From DAISJI01 sp964559835 (GTDB lineage Bacteria; Acidobacteriota; Terriglobia; Terriglobales; Acidobacteriaceae), in contig CAZLJE010000002.1 in assembly GCA_964559835.1 (NCBI GenBank), positions 164,062-228,061 on the forward strand: DNA of 64,000 bases, read 5' to 3'. The translations under genes and the position numbers were made by a program. This document shows positions 16,252 through 26,006 of this stretch, piece by piece. Within the stretch, counting starts at the first letter, position 1. Each line of letters opens with the position of its first letter. The notes under the pieces are model-generated. The model searched no databases and was not told the origin of the DNA. It worked only from the letters and a program-made list of their open reading frames with translations.

Positions 16252-18897
16252 CTGCCTTACCGCAATATTCTTCCCCTCCACGTTCCAACCCTCGACCCTC
16301 ACCGTCCCCGCCCCGCGCAACTGCCGGGCCGCTACTCGCGCCGTGATCTCCCGCTTCTCACCCGGGAGCAGCGATACGTAATTGTCATCCCACAGCACCG
16401 GCAGCACGTCCGTTCCGTCTTCGCCGAGCAACCGCACCCGAACCATGAATGCGAGGCTCTTCGACGGATTCGCCAGTAACACGCGTGTGATTCTCTCTTG
16501 TGCCTCTACGCGTGTTGTTGCTGTGACGTCGACACTCACTTTTGGGAGATCGTTCAGCGCCTTGTAATCCGCGTGCTGCGTCACGGGCGTGAGGTAGTAA
16601 TTCGTCTTCGACCAGTCCAGCACGTCTGGCTGTGTGGAGAGCCAGTAGAAATTCGAACTGACCAGCTTGCCCGCGCTGTCCGTCATCGACAAGCGAAGGA
16701 AGTACGTCGTTGAGAGCCCCTCGATCGCCGGAATCGTCAGCGCCCGCGCCACGCCGTCGTCCTCGACGTCCACGTTCACCGTCCTGGTGAACTTCTGCGT
16801 CAGGTCGAGGTTGTAAACCGTCGCCGTGACCTTCAAACCGCGGAACACCTGGTACAGGTTGTTGACCACCACCACCGATGCGTCGTCGTAGGAATACTGC
16901 ACGTGCAGCGGCTCGTTCGCCTTGCGCGTGCCGAAGTACCCTCCCGCCGGCATCAGGTACCAGTCGTACAAGTGCCAGATCATCGACGGCCACGCGTTGT
17001 TCAGCATCCACTGGATCACTCCGGTCGATGTGTACTTGTTGCGCCCGAACGCCTCGAACATCGCGCGCTCGCCGTCGTAGGCCAGCGCCTGCGATTTCAG
17101 CGCGTAGTCCTCGACGCTGCTCGCCTCGCCGTAACGCGCGTTCATCGCCGCCGTGAACACGTCGAGTGTCTTGAATTTTCCAAGCCCGCAGTGGAACCGC
17201 CACACGTCATCGATCGGCCACAGGTGCTCCTGCCCGAGCGTCGCGCGCAGACTCTCGACCGGCGGAACCGCAGGCCCGGGGCTGGTCTCGGTGTTGAAGC
17301 CGTACGCGCCGCCGTACCTGTCCTTGTCAGCCAGCCAGTACGACGGCGGCACCCACTCGTAGGGCCCGGTCATCTTCACGCCGCTCGCGCCGCTCACCGT
17401 CGTCGGCTTCGAAGTCGCGGACGACACAATCGGGTTCGGCCAATTCAATTCCTTCTCGATCGCCAGGTATCCGCTCTCGACCTCCGCGGGCGGCGGATTA
17501 TCGCTTCCGTTAAGCCACATCAGCACGCTCGGATGATTGCGCAGCCGCAGGATCTGGGTGCGCAGCGATTCGTTGGCGACCGCGCGAGTCTCGTCCGTCC
17601 ACTTCGGCCACTGCTCCCACATGTCGCAGCAGCACCAGCCCGCCATGACGAGAATCCCCATGCGGTCGGCCTGCTCGAAGAAGTGGTCGGTCTCGATCTT
17701 GCCCTCCAGCCGCACGGTGTTCAGGTTCATCTGCCGGACGTAACGCAACTCGTCGTCGATGCGCTCGTCGCTCGCATTCAGCAGCATGTCCGGTGCCCAG
17801 CCCGCCCCGCGGATCAGAATGTTGCGGCCATTGATCTTGAATTGCCGGTAACCCTTGTCGTTCAGCTCGCTGGTGATCTTCCGGATGCCGAAGGTGACTA
17901 ACTGCGCGTCCGAGCCGCGGCCGTTGAGATCGAACGTAACTGTTGCCGTGTAGAGGTTTTGAACACCTAGCGGTGCTGGCCACCACACTTGCGGGTGCTT
18001 GATAGCGAGCTCCGGGAATTGGTCGGGAGCGAAAGTAACGACCTTTTTTGTGTTTGGGGCAATCTCAACTGTCTGACGAATCAGGATGGGCCCAATCGCG
18101 ACTTGCGCTATTCCCTTTTGCGGGTGGTCGGTCACGTTGCGCAATTCTGTCGTGACAGTCAGGTTGGCGGTCTTCAGGTCCGGGACACTTAGGTCGCTCA
18201 TGACCTGTGTATTCCGCACCGACACTGGCCCACTGAAGCTCAGCCACACCTCGCGCCACAGACCCATGTTCTTGTCGGGCGGCGCGGGACTCCAATCTAC
18301 CCAGTTGATCCCAAGGTCCGTCTCTGTCGGCGGGAACACTTCGACCGCAAGCACATTCTTGCCCTGCTTTAAATTCCCGCTGACGTTGTAGTCGAACGCC
18401 CTCCACGTCCCAGCCGCATCGTTCGCATCGGCGATCTGTTTGCCGTTGATCCAGATGTTCGCCCGGTAGTTGATCCCGTCGAAGTGCAGCCACTTCTGCT
18501 CAGTGGGTGGCCCACCCAAGCCGGTTTTGCTTGGGTGGGTATCAAACTCCACCCGATACCACCACGAGCACTTGAAGGGGCTGTCATCCGCCATCGGCTG
18601 AACGGCGAACATCGTCCCGATCGGATTTACGCCGGGTATCTGCCGCAGGTTCGTCCCGTAATGAGGTTCGGGATACACCTTGTCCGCCACCAGGTTCGCC
18701 AGCACGCCACCCGGCACGGTCGCCTTGTACCAGCCTTCCGGCTTGAATTGTGCGCTGGAAATGACGTCGCCCTTCTCCGCGACCTTGCAGGATGACTGGA
18801 TCTGCCAGCCGGACTTCAACGCCAGCGATCCCGGCGTGGGCGACGCAAACGAAACAACAGAAGACATCACAATGAATGCCGCGACCAAAAGTCGCAC
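16249..18897 (-). CDS. Glycoside hydrolase family 2, exo-beta-D-glucosaminidase-like
   Basis: Secreted GH2 enzyme of 882 residues predicted to remove glucosamine from chitosan oligosaccharides. Signal peptide is residues 1-19. A sugar-binding jelly roll (about 30-210), an Ig-like domain and a TIM barrel follow. The catalytic pair resembles CsxA-type exo-glucosaminidases: general acid D466 in NGSDN and nucleophile E537 in FNTETSPG, rather than the Glu pair of ordinary GH2 galactosidases. The start is GTG at 18897 with GGAGG 6 nt upstream. Residues about 119-131 (THPSKTGLGGPPT) are encoded by an inserted palindromic repeat (18503-18540). No other chitosan genes are adjacent. Confidence 0.85.
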   Translation of the reverse strand: MRLLVAAFIVMSSVVSFASPTPGSLALKSGWQIQSSCKVAEKGDVISSAQFKPEGWYKATVPGGVLANLVADKVYPEPHYGTNLRQIPGVNPIGTMFAVQPMADDSPFKCSWWYRVEFDTHPSKTGLGGPPTEQKWLHFDGINYRANIWINGKQIADANDAAGTWRAFDYNVSGNLKQGKNVLAVEVFPPTETDLGINWVDWSPAPPDKNMGLWREVWLSFSGPVSVRNTQVMSDLSVPDLKTANLTVTTELRNVTDHPQKGIAQVAIGPILIRQTVEIAPNTKKVVTFAPDQFPELAIKHPQVWWPAPLGVQNLYTATVTFDLNGRGSDAQLVTFGIRKITSELNDKGYRQFKINGRNILIRGAGWAPDMLLNASDERIDDELRYVRQMNLNTVRLEGKIETDHFFEQADRMGILVMAGWCCCDMWEQWPKWTDETRAVANESLRTQILRLRNHPSVLMWLNGSDNPPPAEVESGYLAIEKELNWPNPIVSSATSKPTTVSGASGVKMTGPYEWVPPSYWLADKDRYGGAYGFNTETSPGPAVPPVESLRATLGQEHLWPIDDVWRFHCGLGKFKTLDVFTAAMNARYGEASSVEDYALKSQALAYDGERAMFEAFGRNKYTSTGVIQWMLNNAWPSMIWHLYDWYLMPAGGYFGTRKANEPLHVQYSYDDASVVVVNNLYQVFRGLKVTATVYNLDLTQKFTRTVNVDVEDDGVARALTIPAIEGLSTTYFLRLSMTDSAGKLVSSNFYWLSTQPDVLDWSKTNYYLTPVTQHADYKALNDLPKVSVDVTATTRVEAQERITRVLLANPSKSLAFMVRVRLLGEDGTDVLPVLWDDNYVSLLPGEKREITARVAARQLRGAGTVRVEGWNVEGKNIAVRQ
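18503..18540 (-). repeat. Palindromic element inside the GH2 gene, copy 1
   Basis: On the minus strand it reads CCCACCC-N3-CAAAACCG-N12-CACCC. An 11-bp perfect stem (CCCACCCAAGC with GCTTGGGTGGG, loop AAAACCG) spans 18511-18539. It is read in frame as HPSKTGLGGPP within the jelly-roll domain. It shares core and spacing with 35951-35990 and 39542-39578. Confidence 0.75.
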
Positions 18898-19319
18898 AAT
18901 GGGCCTCCGCGAGACCCATCACTATAACGTGTCAAATCACCTCTGCGTTCTCTGCCTCTCTGCGTCCTCTGCGCTGGTGTTTTTCCGCTCATCACACATG
19001 TGTGTGACAAAATCGCAATTCTCTTGACCCGGCCCATTTCGAGAGCAACGATGTATGTACCGCGGCCAGCCGCGGAAGGAGTTGTGTCTTCCCGGCTCCT
19101 TGGCTCTTTGAAAACGCACGCGGCCCCGATCGTAGGTTAACCAGATAGTAATTTTCTGCCGTCGTTAACTCCCGCTCAGGTTACCTGCGGATACTTGGGT
19201 TACCCATGGGTTACCCAGATAACCCAATACACGCTCTAAGCCATTCATCTTCGTGGCTTTAGCTTCCAGCGCACTGGGTAGGCAGGGGGAGGGGGGTGGG
19301 GTTGACGAGGTAGTAAAAC
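18898..19319. other. Intergenic region upstream of the GH2 gene
   Basis: 422 bp without a convincing gene. It holds a CTCTGCG-type direct repeat (18944-18977, spacing 8-9 nt), a TCACA-N6-TGTGACAA palindrome (18992-19010), TGGGTTACCCA palindromes at about 19196-19218, and a G-rich run at 19284-19301. Short open frames here lack ribosome sites and family resemblance. Confidence 0.7.
18992..19010. promoter_or_regulatory. Palindromic operator candidate TCACA-N6-TGTGACAA
   Basis: TCACACATGTGTGTGACAA, containing the perfect 12-bp palindrome CACACATGTGTG, lies 95 bp upstream of the GH2 start. The same TCACA-N6-TGTGACAA arrangement occurs at 61766-61784 before the Spy-like gene. Confidence 0.45.
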
Positions 19320-20651
19320 TCAGCTCCGGTGCTTCGCCGATTCCTCGCCTTGGAGACGCAGCAACTCGGCGCTGAACTCGACTGCATACGTATCGGGATC
19401 CTTGAGTCGCCGGAACCGTTCGGGTAGGCGCGACAGTTGCTCTTTCGCGTACCGCTGGACGTCCGGCAGAGAAGGTGGAGCAGTCAGACGCTTGCCATTC
19501 CGCATGACGCAGACCTGCAAAGGCACCGCTGCCACGCGGTCTTCGCCCTGGCACGCGATGAGGTCATGATCGAACTGCCCATCCCGCGTGAAGCGGTACA
19601 CCTGCTTGGCTCCCGGAAACGTGTCCTTATGTCCGCTCAGCTTGATGGCGTACGTGTGCTCGCCCGCGTCCTCCAACTCGACCAGCTTGTACACGCCGCT
19701 CAGCGCCGGCGCATCGTACGAAGTCGCCAGCTCCGTCCCGACGCCGAATGCGTCGATGGGCGCGCTCTTCGACACCAGCTCCGCGATCGAATACTCGTTC
19801 AGGTCTCCGCTCGCGAAGATCGTCGTATCTTGCAGGCCGCCCGCGTCCAGCCGCTTTCGTACCTCGCGCGCGACCTCCGCCAGGTCGCCGCTGTCGATGC
19901 GCACGCCCTTGGGCCGTAATCCGCTCGCGACGATCCGGTCGATCGCCGCCAGCGTGTCGTACGTATCCACCAGCAGCGTGGAATGTTCGGGGAAAATGCG
20001 CTCGAACTCGAGAAAGCTCTCCGCCTCGTCCGGGAAGGCCATGATGAACGAGTGCGCCAGCGTGCCAAACACTGGGATCCCGAACCGCATGCCGGCCTCA
20101 ACATTCGACGTTCCCATGCACCCGCCGATATAAGCTGCACGCGCCGCCAGCACACCCGACTCCGGCCCGTGCGCGCGCCGCGTGCCGAATTCCACCACGC
20201 TTCTTCCCTGCGCGGCCTGGGTGATGCGCGCCGCTTTTGTCGCCACCAGCGTCTGGAAGCAAATCTGCGACAGCAGATACGTCTCGACGATCTGCGCTTC
20301 GATGATCGGCGCCGTCACGCGGAGGATCGGCTCGTTCGGAAACGCGACTGTTCCTTCCGGCATGGCCCAGACTTCCCCGGTGAATCGAAACTGCTCGAGG
20401 TAGTTGAAGAAGTCGTCCGACACGCCCTTGAATACCGGCTGCTTGATCAGGTACGAGATCTGTTCCGGCGTGAAGCGGAGGTTCTGCAGGTACTCGAGCG
20501 CCTGATCCAGTCCGGCGGTGAGAAGGAACGAGCGGTTCGGCGGAAGCCTTCTCGCGAACAGCTCGAATGTCGCCGTCGGACGCACGCCGCTGTCGAAGTA
20601 CGCGGCTGCCATCGTCAATTCGTAGAGGTCTGTATTCAGCGCTGAGTGCAC
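19320..20651 (-). CDS. pncB: Nicotinate phosphoribosyltransferase
   Basis: NAD salvage enzyme that makes nicotinate mononucleotide from nicotinate and PRPP with ATP. About 443 residues. Motifs seen are TDLYELTMAAAYF at the N-terminus, EFGTRRAHGPESG (active-site region), GTLAHSFIMAF, VRIDSGDL, FASGDLNEY and GVGTELATS. The frame extends to 20723, but residues there are translated heptad repeat. The GTG at 20651 just before ALNTDLYELTM is the best start, without a strong ribosome site. It stands alone, with no other NAD genes nearby. Confidence 0.92.
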   Translation of the reverse strand: MHSALNTDLYELTMAAAYFDSGVRPTATFELFARRLPPNRSFLLTAGLDQALEYLQNLRFTPEQISYLIKQPVFKGVSDDFFNYLEQFRFTGEVWAMPEGTVAFPNEPILRVTAPIIEAQIVETYLLSQICFQTLVATKAARITQAAQGRSVVEFGTRRAHGPESGVLAARAAYIGGCMGTSNVEAGMRFGIPVFGTLAHSFIMAFPDEAESFLEFERIFPEHSTLLVDTYDTLAAIDRIVASGLRPKGVRIDSGDLAEVAREVRKRLDAGGLQDTTIFASGDLNEYSIAELVSKSAPIDAFGVGTELATSYDAPALSGVYKLVELEDAGEHTYAIKLSGHKDTFPGAKQVYRFTRDGQFDHDLIACQGEDRVAAVPLQVCVMRNGKRLTAPPSLPDVQRYAKEQLSRLPERFRRLKDPDTYAVEFSAELLRLQGEESAKHRS

Positions 20652-20673
20652 GCAGATTCGATGCTGGAAACAT

Positions 20674-20756
20674 GTATTCCGTATTTCGTATTCCGTATCT
20701 CGCCCAGACACTGTCAACGACACAGACCGGAATACAGGATACGGAATACGGAATAC
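20674..20756. repeat. Two-armed heptad array, GTATTCC family
   Basis: The left arm, 20674-20701, is GTATTCC GTATTTC GTATTCC GTATCTC. The right arm, 20729-20756, is GGAATAC AGGATAC GGAATAC GGAATAC. It lies just upstream of pncB and just downstream of the BNR gene terminator. The unit is the same as at 6734-6819. Confidence 0.88.
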
Positions 20757-20757
20757 G

Positions 20758-20786
20758 AAAAAAGGGCCAGCCGTTTCGGCCAGCCC
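20758..20786 (-). terminator. Rho-independent terminator of the BNR-protein gene
   Basis: On the minus strand GGGCTGGCCG-AAA-CGGCTGGCCC forms a stem (with two G.U pairs) followed by six T. It lies 28 nt after the stop of the gene ending at 20814. Confidence 0.85.
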
Positions 20787-20818
20787 TTGAGCCTTGCTCC
20801 TTGAGCCTTGAGCCTACT
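20784..20818. repeat. Heptad array, GCCTTGA family, carrying a stop codon
   Basis: CCCTTGA GCCTTGC TCCTTGA GCCTTGA GCCTACT, one-armed. The TAG stop of the BNR gene (20816-20814) lies in the last unit. Confidence 0.75.
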
Positions 20819-23800
20819 CCTCGTCCTCGTCCTGTGAACCGGAAGAGGCCGCGGTGGCGCCGCTCGCGGAACCCGTCTTGATCTCGATCGGGTTGCCGGC
20901 GAACAGCGTCGTAGCGCCTTTCTCGGAGGCCACCTTGTTGAAGCCCGGGATGTCGGTCTTCAGCATGGCGTTGAATTCCTCGAGGTGCTTGTCGAGTTCG
21001 GCCTTCACCTCGTTCATCTCTTCGACGACCATCGGCGACGGCGCCTGGTTGAAGCCGAAGCTGACCTGCCGGTACACGCCTTCCAGTTTGTCGCTGAAGC
21101 GCGCGAGCGCATGCAGACGGCCGGCCGCATCATCCCTCAACTGCAGGTTGTACAGCCTCTCCTGGTAGCCGGTCAGTTTGCGCGACAGGTCCCGCGCCTG
21201 CTGGATCACCGGACGGAACGCCGCGTTCTGTGCCTGCGCTGCGTCATCCGCATCTTCCGGAGCCAGCACTCGCTGCACCGTCGTGAGCTGCGTCTTCAGC
21301 ATCTCCGCCCGGTTCAGCGACTCGCGGAACGCCGTCACCCATCCGCGGACTTCCAGCGCCGCCTTCAACTGTGCCTTGGCCTCGTTCTCGTCGTACGGGA
21401 AGCGCGGGTCCGGCTTCAGTTCGAAGGTCTGCGTCTGCGTGTCCTTGCCGACCGTGAACACGACCTTGTACTGGCCGGGGATCGCCTGCGGTCCGCCGCC
21501 TCCGAAGAAGGCCGCGAACTCGCTCTCGCCTTCGCGTTGCGCCGCGAGTTGCAGACGCGGAGCGTCGTTGTAGCGGAGGTTCCACTCGGCACGGTTGATG
21601 CCTTTCTTAGCCGGACCGTACATCGTGCGCACCAACTGGCCGGTGCTGTCGTAGATCTGGATCTTCACCGGAGTGCGTCCTGCCGCTCCGCCGAAGCCGC
21701 CAGGTCCGCCTCCCGGCCCGCCGCGTCCGCCGCCACCACCACCGCCGCCGCGACCAGCAAAGGCTTCTCCACCCGGACCGCCGGTACCGCGCATGCCGCC
21801 CTCGGGTTCAAGGTCCTTGCTCAGGTAGTAAGTGAAGACCGCGCCGCTCGGCGGATTCGGTGTCGAGAAGTCGCCGAGGCTCCCGCCCCGCTTGTTCCAC
21901 ATATGCCACTTCACCGGCGCCAGCATCGGGAACAACTGGAAGTCCTTCTTCGCGACGTCAGCCGTGTATTCCTCCAACGGCGTGATGTCGTCCAGGATGA
22001 ACAACCCGCGCCCGTGCGTCGCGACCAGCAGGTCGTGCGTGGCCTTCTCGTACTTGAGGTCGTAGATCGACACCGTCGGGAAGTTGCTCTTGATCGGAGT
22101 CCACGTATCGCCATCGTTCATCGAGTAGAACAGGCCGGTATCGGTGCCGAGCACCAGCATGCCCTTGTGGTTCGGGTTCTCGCGGACGACGCGCGCCGGA
22201 TCGTTCTCCGGCAGTCCCTTGTTGATCGCGGTCCACGTCTTGCCGCCGTCATGGGTCTTGAAGACGTACGGCTTGTTGTTGTCGAGCTCGTGATAATCGA
22301 ACGCCGCGTACGCCGTGTCCGGCGAGAACGGCGAGACTTCGATCTGCTGCAAGCGTCCCCACTCCGGAATGCCCTTCGGGGTGACGGTCGCCCAAGTCTT
22401 GCCGCCGTCCTTCGTAACCGAGATGACGCCGTCGTCGCTGCCGGTCCAGATCACCTTCTCGTCCTGCGGATAGATCGCCATCGACAGCAGCGCGTCGAAC
22501 GTCTCGGCGCCGCTCAGGTCGAGTTCCACCAATCCGCCGCTCGACTGCTGCTTGCTCTTGTCGTTGCGGGTCAGGTCCCCCGAGATAGCGGTCCAGTTCT
22601 TTCCCGCGTCGGTGGACTTGAACAGCACGTTGCCGCCGATGTACACGGTCTTCGGGTCGGTCGGCGATACCGCGATCGGGCTCGTCCAGTTGAACCGGTA
22701 TTTCAAATCCGCGGGCGCCAAGTCTTCCACGCCGTGCAGGTACGGCCGGATGCCCTGCGACATCCCGTCCTTGTAATTCAGCCGTTGGATGCTTCCGTTC
22801 TGGGAACTCGCGTAGATGAGGTCGCTCTTATTTCCGGCCGGCACGATGTATTCGCCGTCGCCGCCGGTGGCGGTGAACCACTCCAGCCCGCTGATCCCGC
22901 CGCGCGCCAGCGTGTTCGAAGGTCCGCACCAACCATTGTTGTCCTGCAGGCCGCCGCAGAGCATGTACGGACGCTCGCCGTCGGTCGCGACCATGTAGAA
23001 CTGCTCGATCGGCAGATTGTCCAGGAAGCGGAAAGTCTTGCCGGCGTCGTGCGACACGTAAACGCCGCCGTCGTTGCCTTCGATGATGCGGGCCGGGTCC
23101 TTGGGGTCGATCCAGATGGCGTGATTATCCACGTGCACGCCGCGTGCGATGATGCTGGAGGTCTTACCGCCGTCGAACGATTCGAGGATATTGAACGAGA
23201 GGATGAAGAGGTGGTTCTCGCTGTCGGGAGCGACGGTGAGCTTGGTGAAGTAGAAGCCGCGGTAGATCAGCTTCGTGTCGCCGCTGACCAGCTTCCAATG
23301 GTCGCCGAGATCGGTGGTGTCATAGAGGCCGCCATGCTGCTTGGCGTTGACCAGCGCGTACACGTGGCTGTTGTTGGTCGGCGCGATGGCGAGGCCGATG
23401 CGGCCCACCACGCCCTTGGGCAGGCCTTCGGTGAGCTTCTTCCAGGTGCTGCCGCCGTCGTTCGAGCGGAAGATGCCGGAGTTCTCGCCTCCGTTGCTGA
23501 GCATCCACGACTGGCGCGTGAACTCCCACATGCCTGCGAAGAGCACGAGCGGGTTCGAGGGGTCCATGACGAGGTCGATGGCGCCGGTCTTGTCGTTAAC
23601 GAACAGCACCTTCTCCCAGCTCTTGCCACCGTTCATGGTGCGGTAAACACCGCGATCCGGGTTCGGGCCCCAGATGTGACCGAGCACACCGACATAGACG
23701 ATATCGGGGTTGGTGGGGTTCACGATGACCTGCGAGATCGCGCCCGCGTTCTCCAGTCCCATCGCCTTCCAGCTCAGCCCGCCGTCCGGCGAGAAGAAGA

Positions 23801-24191
23801 CGCCTTTCCCGGTAATGACATCGTTGCGCGGGTTGTATTCGCCCGTCCCCACCCAGACCAGGTTGGGGTTCGACGGCGCGACCGCAATGGCGCCGATGGA
23901 GGCCGTCGGCTGCTTCTCGAACACCGGCTTCCAGCTCAGGCCGCCGTCGATGGTCTTCCACACGCCGCCGCCGCCGGCGCCGATGTAATAAACGTTCGGG
24001 TTACCGGGTATTCCGGCCACGGCTGCGACGCGCCCGCCGCCCACCGCCGGCCCGAGATTCCGGAACTTGACGTTCTCAAATACGTCCTTGGTTTCCGTGG
24101 AGGCCGTACCGCTCTGAGCCATCATCGTGACCGGGACTGCCGCCAGTGTCGCGGCGACCATCGCCTTTTGCGCCAGCGATTTCCAATTCAT
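20814..24191 (-). CDS. Large secreted BNR/VPS10-like repeat protein
   Basis: Secreted protein of about 1125 residues with signal peptide 1-27. The N-terminal ~750 residues form a VPS10/sortilin-type beta-propeller with repeated Asp-box motifs (TIDGGLSWKP, SPDGGLSWKA, TMNGGKSWEK, SNDGGSTWKK, THDGGKTWTA). A Gly-rich linker (about 800-840) precedes a C-terminal beta domain and a helical tail. Such proteins are often labelled glycosyl hydrolase, but no catalytic residues can be assigned. The start is ATG at 24191 with AGGAG 8 nt upstream; the open frame above it is not conserved-looking. An equally long antisense frame is a shadow. Confidence 0.85.
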   Translation of the reverse strand: MNWKSLAQKAMVAATLAAVPVTMMAQSGTASTETKDVFENVKFRNLGPAVGGGRVAAVAGIPGNPNVYYIGAGGGGVWKTIDGGLSWKPVFEKQPTASIGAIAVAPSNPNLVWVGTGEYNPRNDVITGKGVFFSPDGGLSWKAMGLENAGAISQVIVNPTNPDIVYVGVLGHIWGPNPDRGVYRTMNGGKSWEKVLFVNDKTGAIDLVMDPSNPLVLFAGMWEFTRQSWMLSNGGENSGIFRSNDGGSTWKKLTEGLPKGVVGRIGLAIAPTNNSHVYALVNAKQHGGLYDTTDLGDHWKLVSGDTKLIYRGFYFTKLTVAPDSENHLFILSFNILESFDGGKTSSIIARGVHVDNHAIWIDPKDPARIIEGNDGGVYVSHDAGKTFRFLDNLPIEQFYMVATDGERPYMLCGGLQDNNGWCGPSNTLARGGISGLEWFTATGGDGEYIVPAGNKSDLIYASSQNGSIQRLNYKDGMSQGIRPYLHGVEDLAPADLKYRFNWTSPIAVSPTDPKTVYIGGNVLFKSTDAGKNWTAISGDLTRNDKSKQQSSGGLVELDLSGAETFDALLSMAIYPQDEKVIWTGSDDGVISVTKDGGKTWATVTPKGIPEWGRLQQIEVSPFSPDTAYAAFDYHELDNNKPYVFKTHDGGKTWTAINKGLPENDPARVVRENPNHKGMLVLGTDTGLFYSMNDGDTWTPIKSNFPTVSIYDLKYEKATHDLLVATHGRGLFILDDITPLEEYTADVAKKDFQLFPMLAPVKWHMWNKRGGSLGDFSTPNPPSGAVFTYYLSKDLEPEGGMRGTGGPGGEAFAGRGGGGGGGGRGGPGGGPGGFGGAAGRTPVKIQIYDSTGQLVRTMYGPAKKGINRAEWNLRYNDAPRLQLAAQREGESEFAAFFGGGGPQAIPGQYKVVFTVGKDTQTQTFELKPDPRFPYDENEAKAQLKAALEVRGWVTAFRESLNRAEMLKTQLTTVQRVLAPEDADDAAQAQNAAFRPVIQQARDLSRKLTGYQERLYNLQLRDDAAGRLHALARFSDKLEGVYRQVSFGFNQAPSPMVVEEMNEVKAELDKHLEEFNAMLKTDIPGFNKVASEKGATTLFAGNPIEIKTGSASGATAASSGSQDEDEE

Positions 24192-24272
24192 GCGCCTGCT
24201 CCTGTAGTGATCTTGAAAGTCTTCGCCCGCGGACGGACTGCCCGCACGTCGATTTGCCTGCGGTTTCCCACT

Positions 24273-24293
24273 CGAAAATCTAAAATCGAAAAA
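24273..24293. repeat. Short heptad array, CGAAAAT family
   Basis: CGAAAAT CTAAAAT CGAAAAA, three units. The unit is the complement of the array at 35884-35911. Confidence 0.6.
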
Positions 24294-24436
24294 TTGTTCT
24301 GCGGTGTGATTCAAGCCTATCGCAAGCTCCAGCAGGTTGCCAAACCACGCTCCGGAAGAACACCGCCGGGCTGCTGATACTATGTTTCCCCGGCCCCGAA
24401 GTCTATAGAAACACTGTAAAGATAGGTAAAAAGGCG

Positions 24437-24485
24437 GGGTCCGGTGTCCGGAATCCGGGGCGCGGCATTCGGATATCGGGACGTC
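24437..24485. repeat. Degenerate heptad array (GNNTCCG)
   Basis: GGGTCCG GTGTCCG GAATCCG GGGCGCG GCATTCG GATATCG GGACGTC: seven units in exact 7-nt phase sharing a terminal CG. It lies just upstream of the M28 peptidase. Confidence 0.65.
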
Positions 24486-24508
24486 TGGTCATAACAACGG
24501 AGCAACGA

Positions 24509-25963
24509 TTGAGAACGACTGCCAAGGCACTTATAGCTTTCCTGCTCTTTTCTCTTCTTGCGGTCGCGCAACAGCAGCCGCAGAAGGTCGTCTTCTCCCC
24601 CGAATCTCTCGTTGACATGAAAAAGCTCCAGACCGCCGTCCTCTCCGACGACTACGCCTGGAACGAGCTCGCGCACCTGACCGACAACATCGGTCCCCGC
24701 ATTTCCGGAAGCGCGCAGGCGAATGCCGCCGCCGAATACGTCGCCGCCGAAATGCGCAAACTCGGCCTGGAAGTCACACTCGAGAAGGTCACCGTTCCCC
24801 ATTGGGTACGCGGCCAGGAGACCGGCGAACTCGTCGAGTATCCCGGTATGGCGCCGGGCACGCGCCAGAAAGTCATGGTCACAGCGCTCGGCACCAGCGT
24901 CGCCACTCCCGGCGACGGTCTCACTGCCGATGTTGTGGTCGTCCACAATATGGACGAGCTCCAGGCGCTGGGCCGCGAGAAGGTGGCCGGCAAGATCGTT
25001 GTCTTCAATTATCCCTACGACGAGCAGCTCGCGCGGCAGGGTTTGGGACTCGCTGCTTATGGCAAATCTGTCATGTATCGCGCAATCGGCGCCTCGGCTG
25101 CCGCCCGTCTCGGAGCTGTGGCATCGCTGAACCGCTCCTCCGGCGGCGCCGACTATCGCCTGCCTCATACCGGCCTGAACGTCTACGCCTCCGACGCCCC
25201 GAAGATCCCCGCCGGCAGCATCACCGCCGAAGACGCCATGCTCGTCGATCGCCTGGTCCGGCAAGGCCGCGTGCGCATGCACCTGACGCTCACGCCGCAG
25301 ACGCTCGACCCGACCACCGGCTACAACGTCATTGCGGACCTCAAGGGCAGCGAGCACCCCGAACAGGTCGTGATCGTCTCCGGCCATCTCGACTCATGGG
25401 ACCTCGGCACCGGCGCGATCGACGACGGCGCGGGAGTGGTCGCCTCGATGGAGACCGTCAAAGCCATCAAGCAGCTTGGACTCACTCCCAAGCGCACCAT
25501 CCGCATGATCGCCTGGGTGGACGAGGAGCTCGGCGGCACCGGCGGACGTCAGTACCTGGCCGACCACATGAACGATCTCGCGAACCACTTCGCCGCCATC
25601 GAGACCGATCTCGGCGCCGGACACCCGGTCGGCATCAACGCTAACGGCCCGCCCGAATTGCTCGCGTTGCTTCAACCTGTCGGCAAAGTCCTTGGCAGCC
25701 AGGGTGCGTCACTGGTGCAGGCGGGAGGCGGCGGCTCCGATATCGGTCCGTTGATGCAGAAGGGCGTGACTGGCTTCAGCCCCATCCAGGACATCCGCAC
25801 GTATTTTCACTACCACCACACCCCGGCCGACACGCTCGACAAAGTCGACCCGCAGTTGCTGCGCGAGAATTCGTCGGTCATCGCGGTTTTAGCGTTCGCG
25901 TTGGCGGTCATCCCGCAGGACCTGCCCAAGTTTCCGCCCGGCCAGGGGCCAATACGCGAGTAG
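24509..25963 (+). CDS. M28 family zinc aminopeptidase/carboxypeptidase, secreted
   Basis: Secreted di-zinc peptidase of 484 residues with signal peptide 1-20. A PA-type insert (about 120-250) precedes the M28 catalytic core. Metal ligands are seen in order: His in VSGHLDSWD, Asp in DDGAG, Glu-Glu in VDEELGG, Asp in ETDLGAG, and His in YHHTPADT, as in plasma glutamate carboxypeptidase-like enzymes. The start is TTG at 24509 with GGAG 7 nt upstream. It probably supplies amino acids from peptides. Confidence 0.92.
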   Translation: MRTTAKALIAFLLFSLLAVAQQQPQKVVFSPESLVDMKKLQTAVLSDDYAWNELAHLTDNIGPRISGSAQANAAAEYVAAEMRKLGLEVTLEKVTVPHWVRGQETGELVEYPGMAPGTRQKVMVTALGTSVATPGDGLTADVVVVHNMDELQALGREKVAGKIVVFNYPYDEQLARQGLGLAAYGKSVMYRAIGASAAARLGAVASLNRSSGGADYRLPHTGLNVYASDAPKIPAGSITAEDAMLVDRLVRQGRVRMHLTLTPQTLDPTTGYNVIADLKGSEHPEQVVIVSGHLDSWDLGTGAIDDGAGVVASMETVKAIKQLGLTPKRTIRMIAWVDEELGGTGGRQYLADHMNDLANHFAAIETDLGAGHPVGINANGPPELLALLQPVGKVLGSQGASLVQAGGGGSDIGPLMQKGVTGFSPIQDIRTYFHYHHTPADTLDKVDPQLLRENSSVIAVLAFALAVIPQDLPKFPPGQGPIRE

Positions 25964-26006
25964 TCGCACGCTCGCGTCCTGCCGCAGCCGATCGCGCGGT
26001 GTGCAT

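Larger units (their letters stand above)
24192..24508. other. Divergent intergenic region with two heptad arrays
   Basis: 317 bp between divergent genes. It contains a short array at 24273-24293 and a degenerate array at 24437-24485. No promoter stands out. Confidence 0.6.

Noticed and set aside
19284..19301. G-quadruplex
   Set aside because: Only three separate G-runs (5, 6 and 4); a fourth tract needs an uninterrupted run to be split.
20985..24377. 1130-codon plus-strand open frame
   Set aside because: Antisense to the BNR protein, which has a signal peptide, ribosome site and repeated Asp-box motifs; the antisense frame has none.
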